From the NCBI GenBank assembly GCA_964513975.1, contig CAZEON010000070.1, positions 1 to 5,106 on the forward strand: a stretch of DNA of 5,106 bases, given 5' to 3'. Both the position numbers and the translations under genes were made by a program. Positions 1 to 5,005 of this stretch are shown piece by piece. This DNA is from CAZVBV01 sp964513975 (GTDB taxonomy: Bacteria > Patescibacteriota > Gracilibacteria > UBA4473). The stretch's first letter is position 1, and every line of letters begins with the position of its first letter. The notes under the pieces were generated by a model that was not told the DNA's origin, searched no databases, and was given only the letters and a program-made list of their open reading frames with translations.

Positions 1-37
1 GAAAGTTGAAAAAAATACGTTTTCTGAAAGAATAGTC

Positions 38-1945
38 ATGATTGAAACGTATTACATCGTACTAATGAAAAATAAAAAAATACATATCGTTCTCTTTTCT
101 TTCTTCGTGATGGCGCTTATTGGTGTCTCTACCGCTGAAGCGATCACGTATTCAAATAGCTCCGATTACTGGACAACCTGGAGAAATAATCTAACGAGTC
201 GAACAAATGCTACAACGAGATATAGATCTTCTCGTCGGCGATCAATTAATTGGGGACCAGGGTATTATCGTTCTAAAAATAGAAGTGTGAAACCCGTATC
301 TACCAGTACGATTCCTTATCGATCAAAAGCGACGTATCCAACGTACAACAGTCGATCAAGAATGACCACTCCAACCGTGAAATCAAAATACGTATTAGGG
401 GTGAGTGTGATTTCAACAGAACAATCTCAACCCATTGCCATTATCGATAAAACACCAATTCGAGTATTTCAATTAGGTGTAAATAATAAAAGCACCGTGC
501 GAAAAAATAGTTTCGCAGAAGCATTGAAACTCGATACGATGACCTTTCAAATGTTTTCAAATACGGGAATTGCCGCGGATCCTCGCATGTTTGAACTCGG
601 CGTATCAGAAACTTCAGGAAACGGAGAACCAACCTATTTTCAATTCAATCGGAATGGAAAAGTGACCCTCAAATTTAACAATGCTCGTGTAGCCAAAGGA
701 GAGGGGATTGAATTGGGGATTGATGTGCGCGTAGAAAATACAGCAAATACACCAAGAATTCCAGGAGCCTTTAAATTAAGACTGCTGAGTGCAACGGCTT
801 CCACAGAACAGGGGGGAACAAGAGTAACTCCACAGATTGTAAAAAACCCCCTTTCGGAAAATATTGCATTTACTCCTGGTGCAGCTGTGTCGACAGGAGA
901 AACGCCTATTGTAGGAACGACATCATCCTCTACGGAAATTTTTGGGAGAATTGTTTCGGCAAGCGAACGTGTCTTTGCACTCGCCCTTAATTTTGAAGCG
1001 CATTACGATGATATGATTATTGAGGAAATAACGGTACACAATGAAATAGCAGGGAATGATATCGATAAGTATGTAGATAATGTTTATTTAATAGATACGG
1101 TATCTGGGCAGACTCTTGGACAAGCTAAATTTACCCAAGGAACCGCGACATTTCGACTTTTTAGTCCATTTCGGGTAAATAGAGAACAAGAACGTCATAT
1201 TGGGTTTAAAATTCAAATAGAGGATCGTGTAGACACAGGACGATATGATACGCGATTTCGATTAGGAGTAGCACCATCAGGGGTTGTTGTTCGAGGGATT
1301 GGGTCTGGACGAACGTTGCCAGATAGTTACAAAAACTTTTTTACAGATACACATACATTCCTTGCTGTGCAGTATGGAGGAGGGGTAGAAATTAAGCCAT
1401 CTTCTGTGCAACCAAGTGGGTTTTCTGTAACAGAAAATATGGAACGCATTTACCAATTCAAAATTTCAAATCCAGATGTAAAAGAAATTTCTATCGGTCG
1501 ATTGTCGTTGGATGTTCGGCTTTTTGGAATGGATTTTTCAGGAGGGAGGTCAGCGGATGACTTTGAACTCAAACAAATGGAACGAGGGCGAGAAATATCA
1601 GGAGAAGCTTTTATACCGACGGTAGGGTCTGGGAATACGATTACTTTCGATACAGGAACGGAACTCAGGATTCCTCGACATGGAGAAATGGAATTTGCAC
1701 TCAAAGCAAAACTTGTTGATATCGTGAGCGGAAATTCAGATATGGATTCGGTTTTTGTTCAAATACTTGGAGATTCAACACTGACCACAGGGAAACTCGA
1801 AACGATTCGTGCAAACAATGCGCAATTCATCTGGTCAGATCATTCTGGACGGCCACATACGTTGGATTCTACCGATTGGTTGTCAGGATATAAAATATCA
1901 GGACTTCCGACATCGACGACAAGAAATTATCGATCAAGAAGGTGA
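38..1945 (+). CDS. Secreted multi-domain beta-rich surface protein (CPR type, function unknown)
   Basis: Probable exported cell-surface protein of 635 residues; no enzymatic motif seen. A signal peptide covers roughly residues 10-35: basic n-region MKNKK, hydrophobic core, and a signal peptidase I site after STAEA. Residues 40-118 are low-complexity, rich in Arg, Ser, Thr, Tyr and Asn (YRSSRRRS, YYRSKNRS). About three beta-rich domains follow, near 141-285, 296-445 and 449-625, with alternating hydrophobic strands; the second (DNVYLID..SGQTLGQ..) resembles domains common in CPR secreted proteins. The end has FIWSDHS (597-603) and DWLSGYKISGLP (613-624), a tail I recall from CPR proteins. No C-terminal membrane anchor or LPXTG is visible, and the last residues, NYRSRR, echo the N-terminal region. 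Start: ATG 38 has a GAAAG Shine-Dalgarno-like site 7 nt upstream; ATG 65 (Met10) would give a more canonical signal peptide but lacks such a site. It ends at TGA. Gene call is secure; role is inferred. Confidence 0.85.
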   Translation: MIETYYIVLMKNKKIHIVLFSFFVMALIGVSTAEAITYSNSSDYWTTWRNNLTSRTNATTRYRSSRRRSINWGPGYYRSKNRSVKPVSTSTIPYRSKATYPTYNSRSRMTTPTVKSKYVLGVSVISTEQSQPIAIIDKTPIRVFQLGVNNKSTVRKNSFAEALKLDTMTFQMFSNTGIAADPRMFELGVSETSGNGEPTYFQFNRNGKVTLKFNNARVAKGEGIELGIDVRVENTANTPRIPGAFKLRLLSATASTEQGGTRVTPQIVKNPLSENIAFTPGAAVSTGETPIVGTTSSSTEIFGRIVSASERVFALALNFEAHYDDMIIEEITVHNEIAGNDIDKYVDNVYLIDTVSGQTLGQAKFTQGTATFRLFSPFRVNREQERHIGFKIQIEDRVDTGRYDTRFRLGVAPSGVVVRGIGSGRTLPDSYKNFFTDTHTFLAVQYGGGVEIKPSSVQPSGFSVTENMERIYQFKISNPDVKEISIGRLSLDVRLFGMDFSGGRSADDFELKQMERGREISGEAFIPTVGSGNTITFDTGTELRIPRHGEMEFALKAKLVDIVSGNSDMDSVFVQILGDSTLTTGKLETIRANNAQFIWSDHSGRPHTLDSTDWLSGYKISGLPTSTTRNYRSRR

Positions 1946-1948
1946 GGA

Positions 1949-2025
1949 AATTTTCAATTTTCAATGTACAATTTTAAATTTTTATAAGAAGTTTTTCTAA
2001 ATTGAAAATTGAAAATTGGCAATTT
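1949..2025. repeat. Seven-nucleotide-period repeat array with 17-bp inverted arms
   Basis: Eleven consecutive 7-nt units can be read from just after the surface-protein stop: AATTTTC, AATTTTC, AATGTAC, AATTTTA, AATTTTT, three degenerate units (ATAAGAA, GTTTTTC, TAAATTG), AAAATTG, AAAATTG and GCAATTT. By hand count 43 of 70 neighbouring-unit positions are identical. The right half is the reverse complement of the left: 1949-1965 and 2001-2017 form a perfect 17-bp inverted repeat around a 35-nt loop. It could fold in RNA and help end the upstream transcript, but the stem is AT-rich and no clean T-tract follows. Confidence 0.8.
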
Positions 2026-2039
2026 ATGGTTTTCCTCTC

Positions 2040-2068
2040 TTGTAAACAGGTCTTATCTATGGTATAAT
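2040..2068 (+). promoter_or_regulatory. Sigma70-type promoter with extended -10
   Basis: A -35-like TTGTAA lies at 2040-2045, followed by a 17-nt spacer and a perfect TATAAT at 2063-2068. The bases TGG directly before it give the extended -10 form TGnTATAAT. Transcription would start near 2075, leaving a leader of about 12 nt before ATG 2087. This is the best promoter in the window. It shows that the coding region starting at 2087 has its own transcription unit. Confidence 0.8.
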
Positions 2069-2086
2069 GACAGGAATTATTTATAC

Positions 2087-3238
2087 ATGGCACTCAAGAA
2101 ATTCCATTTTGAAGCAATCTCAAAAGAAGGGAAAAACCTTTCAGGATTTTTGTTTTCAGAAAATGCCAAAGCCGCTCGTGTAAAGCTAAAATCAGAAGGG
2201 AATATTGTGCTGGAGCTCGAATTATTTGTAGCAGAAAAGAAGAAAAACAGCGACCTTCAGGAATTTGAATTTCAAGCGAAAGCCTCTGATGGACGAACCG
2301 TTCATGGAGAAATCGAAGCGCAAACGCAATATGTTGCCTATCGGAAATTGAGAATGGAATACGATTTTCAATTGGAATATTTGGTAGTAAAGGATCTTCC
2401 ATTTGAACAAAAAGAAGCACTTAAGAAACAGGGAGTTGATTCGCAATTAAAGCTTTTATTTGAACAAGATGAAGAGGCTCAAAAAACAAAAGTAATAAAA
2501 AAGAAAAAAGTAAAAAAAGGAAAAGTTGAACAGATGCTTGAAGATAGAGAGGATGAAATGCACTTTCTTCAGGCGCAAACAGAGGTGATTACCACAGCGG
2601 TGAAGAAGCTTCTAGGGGAGCATTCAACGTACTTAAATGCAGAGAAACAACGACATATCCAAGTGGATTTGGATCGATTATCTCGACTCCGACAATCGAG
2701 CTCGCTCAACCACCTGGAACAGATTATGAAGCGAATCTTTAAACAATTACTTGATAACAATCTTTTTATTGTTACGGAAGACAATATTCTTGAAGTAGAG
2801 AAGAGCCAAGCGGAAATTAGAAAGGTTACAAAAGAGCTCGAATCTAATTTGAAAAAAGGAATTTCGAATGTGCAAATAGGGGATTTGCAAAAAATTACAG
2901 AGAAGGTGATTCATATGAGTTTATTCCGAAGAGTCTTCATGCCATTCTACTGGGGGTTTGTATTTTTGCTTATTATGCTTCTTAATTTCTGGGTTCTTAC
3001 CTTTGGGAAGCTTGCATTTGGACAAGACGTAGACAGGATGAATTTTTACCTCAAATCAACGCCTCTTTGGTTTTTGACAGGATTTTCTGCGGTTGTGATG
3101 GTTGTTTTTGCCTTCTCTATATTTCCTCGAGAAAAACCACTCTCACTTGTAAAACGACTTATTCTCTACGCTGTGGCATTCGGAGTATTGATCGTTTTCA
3201 CGATTCAATTCCCAGTACTCTTCTTCTGGACGAAGTAA
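2087..3238 (+). CDS. Membrane protein with two PilC/GspF N-terminal-type modules, coiled coil and three TM helices
   Basis: Protein of 383 residues. Residues 6-46 and 60-100 both follow the signature of the GspF/PilC N-terminal module, FxA-x4-G-x4-G-x9-A-x3-L: F8, A10, G15, G20, A30, L34, G38, then F62, A64, G69, G74, A84, L88, at a constant offset of 54 with no gap. A lysine-rich linker (135-147) leads to a long charged helical, probably coiled-coil region (about 145-275). Three hydrophobic helices lie near 284-306, 327-345 and 356-380. The GspF core domain that normally follows this module is absent, so this is not a standard pilus platform protein; a pilus or secretion scaffold is only a guess. 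Start: the frame opens at TTG 2009, but that codon is inside a repeat and a promoter lies at 2040-2068, so ATG 2087 (MALKKFHFEA) is chosen; it has AGGA at 2072-2075, 11 nt upstream. Stop is TAA. Gene call is secure, function is not. Confidence 0.85.
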   Translation: MALKKFHFEAISKEGKNLSGFLFSENAKAARVKLKSEGNIVLELELFVAEKKKNSDLQEFEFQAKASDGRTVHGEIEAQTQYVAYRKLRMEYDFQLEYLVVKDLPFEQKEALKKQGVDSQLKLLFEQDEEAQKTKVIKKKKVKKGKVEQMLEDREDEMHFLQAQTEVITTAVKKLLGEHSTYLNAEKQRHIQVDLDRLSRLRQSSSLNHLEQIMKRIFKQLLDNNLFIVTEDNILEVEKSQAEIRKVTKELESNLKKGISNVQIGDLQKITEKVIHMSLFRRVFMPFYWGFVFLLIMLLNFWVLTFGKLAFGQDVDRMNFYLKSTPLWFLTGFSAVVMVVFAFSIFPREKPLSLVKRLILYAVAFGVLIVFTIQFPVLFFWTK

Positions 3239-3239
3239 T

Positions 3240-3274
3240 CAGTTGACAGTTTATAGTTCACAGTCGACAGTTCT
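3240..3274. repeat. Five-unit 7-nt repeat, consensus CAGTTNA
   Basis: Units CAGTTGA, CAGTTTA, TAGTTCA, CAGTCGA and CAGTTCT run without a gap, starting one base after the TAA stop of the preceding gene. By hand count 19 of 28 neighbouring-unit positions match. No coding or hairpin function is apparent. Confidence 0.75.
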
Positions 3275-3328
3275 TAGAAGGAGCAATTCTTTGTGATTGA
3301 TCAAGAATTTAAAAGCTCACGAGTCAAC

Positions 3329-3356
3329 GAATTTTAAAATTGAAAATAGAAAAATT
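3329..3356. repeat. Short 7-nt-period AT-rich repeat with a 12-bp palindrome
   Basis: Units GAATTTT, AAAATTG, AAAATAG and AAAAATT resemble the array at 1949-2025. The perfect 12-bp palindrome AATTTTAAAATT lies at 3330-3341. Support is weaker than for the other arrays because the sequence is very A-rich. Confidence 0.5.
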
Positions 3357-3379
3357 TAAAAATCATCAGAAGTCATAAC

Positions 3380-3414
3380 AATTCTTAATTGTTCATTCTT
3401 CATTATTCATTATT
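3380..3414. repeat. Five-unit 7-nt repeat, consensus MATTNTT, just upstream of the Lgt-like gene
   Basis: Units AATTCTT, AATTGTT, CATTCTT, CATTATT and CATTATT run without a gap and end 9 nt before ATG 3424. By hand count 24 of 28 neighbouring-unit positions match, the highest of the arrays here. The repeat creates a weak promoter-like pair (TTGTTC at 3389-3394, TATTAT at 3411-3416, spacer 16), so unit number might influence expression of the next gene. That regulatory idea is inference. Confidence 0.8.
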
Positions 3415-3423
3415 ATTGGGGCG

Positions 3424-4185
3424 ATGAATTTTTACCAACTCTCTTTCGGTGTTTTTGGACTCAAAATATATGGAATATTTTTGGCTTTTGCTTTTGTCGT
3501 AGCGCTTTGGCATTACTATAAAATATTGCAAAAACAGAATTTCCCCATGGATTTTTTCAGAAATCATTTTTGGAAATGGCTCGTAGGAGGATTACTTGTA
3601 GGACGAGTATTTGCCTTGATACTGGAGCCGAGCATTATTGCTCAACATGGAATGTTTTCATTGTTCGCGTTTTGGGATGGAACCATTCATTTTTGGGGAG
3701 TGCTTATTGGGTTTTTGGGAACAATGTGGTGGACGCTTAGAACGAAAACACCACCATTGCTCAAATGGCTTGACCAGATGGTTGTTCCTTTGTTTCTAGG
3801 ACTCTTGATTGTTGACATCGCGATGTTCCTCACCGGTGCGGTGTACGGACGAGAGACTATTTTGCCATGGGGAATTCAATACGAAACCTTTGGTGTTGAT
3901 ATCCTTAATCCAACGCATCCAGTAAGTATCTATGCTTTTCTTGCACACTTGGTCGCATATTCATGGCTTCGGAAACACATTATTTTTACCGATCGATTTC
4001 CAGGGAGACTCATCTTTTTTGCGGGGGTAGCGTTCTTTGCTATTGATTTCCTGCTTCAATTTTTCCGAGGAGATTCAACAACATTTCTCTTTGGAGTTAT
4101 TCGTATCGAACAGATGTTTGATTTCTTTGCACTGATATTCTTCTTTTTGTGGCACGAAGGTATGTTGCCGTTGAAGAAAGTGTAG
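3424..4185 (+). CDS. Lgt-family (prolipoprotein diacylglyceryl transferase-like) membrane protein, catalytic residues replaced
   Basis: Seven-helix membrane protein of 253 residues, slightly short for the family. Lgt moves diacylglycerol from phosphatidylglycerol to the lipobox cysteine of prolipoproteins. Family landmarks in order: IYG (15-17), GGLLVGR (55-61), FWDGTIHFWGVLIG (83-96, equivalent to WxGGxxFHGGxxG), LD (116-117), DIAMFLTGAVYG (131-142, equivalent to RIGNFINGELWG), LPWG (147-150), HPVSIY (165-170, equivalent to HPSQLYE), IDFLLQFFRGD (207-217, equivalent to RIIVEFFRQPD) and EQ (229-230). Against E. coli Lgt from memory, Y26 and G154 are kept (Y16, G142), while H103 is W91, R143 is D131, N146 is M134, E151 is A139, Y235 is F204, R239 is D208 and E243 is Q212. 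Family membership is well supported; normal Lgt activity is unlikely. The start codon has only a GGGG at 3418-3421, poorly spaced as a ribosome site. The gene stands alone, with repeats on both sides. Stop is TAG. Confidence 0.8.
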   Translation: MNFYQLSFGVFGLKIYGIFLAFAFVVALWHYYKILQKQNFPMDFFRNHFWKWLVGGLLVGRVFALILEPSIIAQHGMFSLFAFWDGTIHFWGVLIGFLGTMWWTLRTKTPPLLKWLDQMVVPLFLGLLIVDIAMFLTGAVYGRETILPWGIQYETFGVDILNPTHPVSIYAFLAHLVAYSWLRKHIIFTDRFPGRLIFFAGVAFFAIDFLLQFFRGDSTTFLFGVIRIEQMFDFFALIFFFLWHEGMLPLKKV

Positions 4186-4188
4186 AAT

Positions 4189-4251
4189 GATTTTCGATTG
4201 CCGATTTCAGATTTGGGATTTAAAAATTGTCAATTCCCCATTTTCAATTTA
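4189..4251. repeat. Nine-unit degenerate 7-nt repeat after the Lgt-like gene
   Basis: Nine gapless units begin 3 nt after the stop: GATTTTC, GATTGCC, GATTTCA, GATTTGG, GATTTAA, AAATTGT, CAATTCC, CCATTTT, CAATTTA. The first five share GATT; the rest drift to NAATT. By hand count 36 of 56 neighbouring-unit positions match. No promoter or open frame explains the pattern. Confidence 0.75.
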
Positions 4252-4278
4252 AGAATACAAAATACCAATACTTTTGCT

Positions 4279-4301
4279 CTTTCAATCGTCTCGATTGAAA
4301 G
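4279..4301 (+). terminator. 10-bp hairpin followed by T-rich stretch, possible terminator of the Lgt-like gene
   Basis: CTTTCAATCG at 4279-4288 pairs perfectly with CGATTGAAAG at 4292-4301 around the loop TCT. The T-rich TATTTGTTTT follows, as in an intrinsic terminator, 94 nt beyond the Lgt-like stop. The stem is only 40% G+C, so termination is plausible rather than certain. An alternative pairing exists between AATACTTT (4267-4274) and AAAGTATT (4298-4305). Confidence 0.5.
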
Positions 4302-4385
4302 TATTTGTTTTGGTCGTTCGCACGTAAAAATTTTGCACTGATGTTTATTTGTAACAAAAGATTCACAGATATAAGAAACTATGAG

Positions 4386-4409
4386 GATTCAAACGAGGAC
4401 GTTTGAATC
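4386..4409. repeat. 10-bp perfect hairpin related to the one at 4279
   Basis: GATTCAAACG (4386-4395) and CGTTTGAATC (4400-4409) form a perfect 10-bp stem with loop AGGA. The inner stem TTCAAACG differs by one base from TTCAATCG in the hairpin at 4279-4301, so the two look like a pair of related elements 107 nt apart. No T-tract follows, so a terminator is unlikely. Confidence 0.6.
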
Positions 4410-4482
4410 AGCAGAAGGGTGTAGAACATTCAAATAATTCTTCATTCTTCAGCTTGACTGGAGGATCCATTTAAAAATACAG

Positions 4483-4502
4483 CCCACGGCTTAAGCCGTG
4501 GG
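4483..4502. repeat. Perfect 20-bp GC-rich palindrome (mobile-repeat-like or terminator)
   Basis: The palindrome is centred on CTTAAG, with arms CCCACGGC and GCCGTGGG and a TTAA centre. Hairpins with this CCCACGGC...GCCGTGGG design are, from memory, common near IS200/IS605-type elements and as dispersed repeats in several phyla. TTTCT follows, so termination is also possible. An outer pair, TCCATT (4466-4471) and AATGGA (4508-4513), could extend the stem, and the direct repeat GACTGG (4456-4461, 4512-4517) flanks it. Confidence 0.65.
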
Positions 4503-4518
4503 TTTCTAATGGACTGGT

Positions 4519-4539
4519 TTCCCCCGCCAAGCGGGGGAA
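4519..4539. repeat. 9-bp GC-rich hairpin of the TTCCCCCGC...GCGGGGGAATGAC type
   Basis: TTCCCCCGC (4519-4527) pairs with GCGGGGGAA (4531-4539) around loop CAA, followed by TGACAAAG. It resembles dispersed intergenic repeats with a CCCGC...GCGGG core and an adjoining ATGAC, which I recall from several bacterial groups. Its high G+C stands out against the AT-rich background, which suggests an acquired repeat. No T-tract follows on the plus strand. Confidence 0.6.
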
Positions 4540-4577
4540 TGACAAAGAGAGGACTCTTGCAATATTTCTAAAAATGC

Positions 4578-4605
4578 TTAGTTTGCAACTTGTAATTTGT
4601 AATTT
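4578..4605. repeat. Four-unit 7-nt repeat upstream of the small membrane protein gene
   Basis: Units TTAGTTT, GCAACTT, GTAATTT and GTAATTT end 8 nt before ATG 4614. By hand count 15 of 21 neighbouring-unit positions match. The position just before a start codon mirrors the array at 3380-3414. The array occupies the space where a ribosome site would be expected, and no Shine-Dalgarno sequence is visible. Confidence 0.6.
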
Positions 4606-4613
4606 TATTCACG

Positions 4614-5003
4614 ATGTATTTTGACCTGTCTCAACTTTTGACCTCACATTATTTCCTCGATAAAACACCAGGAGGGGATTTTTTAATTGGGTATGCACTA
4701 CTTGCTTTCTTTCTTATAGCAATTTTTGCTAAAAGTATTCTTCGTTCCCTTGGACCAAAGAATAAATACTTCCGAAAATCAACGAGAAAAGGATTCGGGA
4801 AGTTTATCGCGCTTGGAATCGCAGGACTTATTTTCACTTCTGCACGATTCTCAGGAGTGCCCGTCTTCTCTATGAGAATCTTGCTTTATATTGTATTCGT
4901 ACCGACCCTTGTGTTTGGAATTTTGAAATTGATTAAAATCTATAAAGAGTACAAAAAACGAATCCGATCAGCTGATCGAGAGAAATGGGTGAAAGGATCG
5001 TAG
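4614..5003 (+). CDS. Small conserved-looking three-helix membrane protein (CPR type, function unknown)
   Basis: Protein of 129 residues with hydrophobic helices at about 22-43, 63-76 and 85-108. A basic loop (KNKYFRKSTRKGFGK, 49-63) separates the first two and a highly charged tail (110-127) follows the third, so the loop and tail are probably cytoplasmic. The motif ARFSGVPVFSMR (77-88) between helices 2 and 3 resembles, from memory, small CPR membrane proteins with an FRxxGIPFLSMR segment and a charged C-terminal tail; no function is known to me. No Shine-Dalgarno sequence precedes ATG 4614; a 7-nt repeat lies there instead. The next gene begins two bases after the TAG stop, with its ribosome site inside this gene's last codons, so the two are co-transcribed and probably translationally coupled. 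The gene call is well supported by codon structure and membrane pattern. Confidence 0.75.
   Translation: MYFDLSQLLTSHYFLDKTPGGDFLIGYALLAFFLIAIFAKSILRSLGPKNKYFRKSTRKGFGKFIALGIAGLIFTSARFSGVPVFSMRILLYIVFVPTLVFGILKLIKIYKEYKKRIRSADREKWVKGS
4991..4997 (+). promoter_or_regulatory. Ribosome binding site for the downstream partial gene
   Basis: GAAAGGA lies 8 nt before ATG 5006, inside the final codons of the small membrane protein gene. It is the clearest Shine-Dalgarno sequence serving a called gene here, and it decides the start of the partial gene. Confidence 0.7.
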
Positions 5004-5005
5004 GA

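Larger units (their letters stand above)
4252..4613. other. Hairpin-rich gene-free region
   Basis: This is the largest space without a convincing gene. Four strong inverted repeats are listed separately (4279-4301, 4386-4409, 4483-4502, 4519-4539), plus a weak 5-bp stem at 4545-4558 with loop AGGA. Only tiny open frames occur (21 codons from ATG 4341, 18 codons from ATG 4381), without ribosome sites, and I do not call them. TATAAG at 4370-4375 is a possible -10 but has no good -35. Two copies of ATTCTTC at 4437-4450 are a further trace of 7-nt repetition. A structured RNA or remnants of small mobile repeats are both possible. Confidence 0.6.

Noticed and set aside
3..35. Possible C-terminal codons of an upstream plus-strand gene (ending KIRFLKE, TAG 33-35)
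   Set aside because: Ten codons are too few to separate a real gene end from chance. It would, however, fit a two-base gap to ATG 38.
441..632. Minus-strand open frames within the surface protein (also 1450-1704) and within other genes (2094-2446, 2569-2784, 4649-4837)
   Set aside because: They lie opposite well-supported plus-strand genes, have no ribosome sites I can see, and their translations look like antisense composition.
1946..1984. Read-through of TGA 1943-1945 as glycine (code 25)
   Set aside because: The extension would be only 13 codons of repeat sequence, and no in-frame TGA occurs in any of the long genes, so TGA is treated as stop.
1809..2000. 63-codon plus-strand frame overlapping the surface protein end
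   Set aside because: It is out of frame with the conserved tail of the surface protein and runs into the repeat array; it is a frame shadow.
2009..2086. N-terminal extension of the PilC-like protein from TTG 2009
   Set aside because: The TTG lies inside the 7-nt repeat array and the extension spans the extended -10 promoter at 2040-2068. The PilC-type module begins right after ATG 2087.
4341..4437. Two tiny frames (ATG 4341, 21 codons; ATG 4381, 18 codons)
   Set aside because: They have no ribosome site, overlap a perfect hairpin and have no recognisable protein character. TATAAG at 4370-4375 lacks a convincing -35.
3240..4605. CRISPR array
   Set aside because: The repeats are 7 nt long and contiguous, with no 25-35-nt repeats separated by unique spacers.
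4252..4613. tRNA or other classical RNA gene
   Set aside because: I found no cloverleaf or T-loop GTTCRA arrangement; the hairpins are simple perfect stems.
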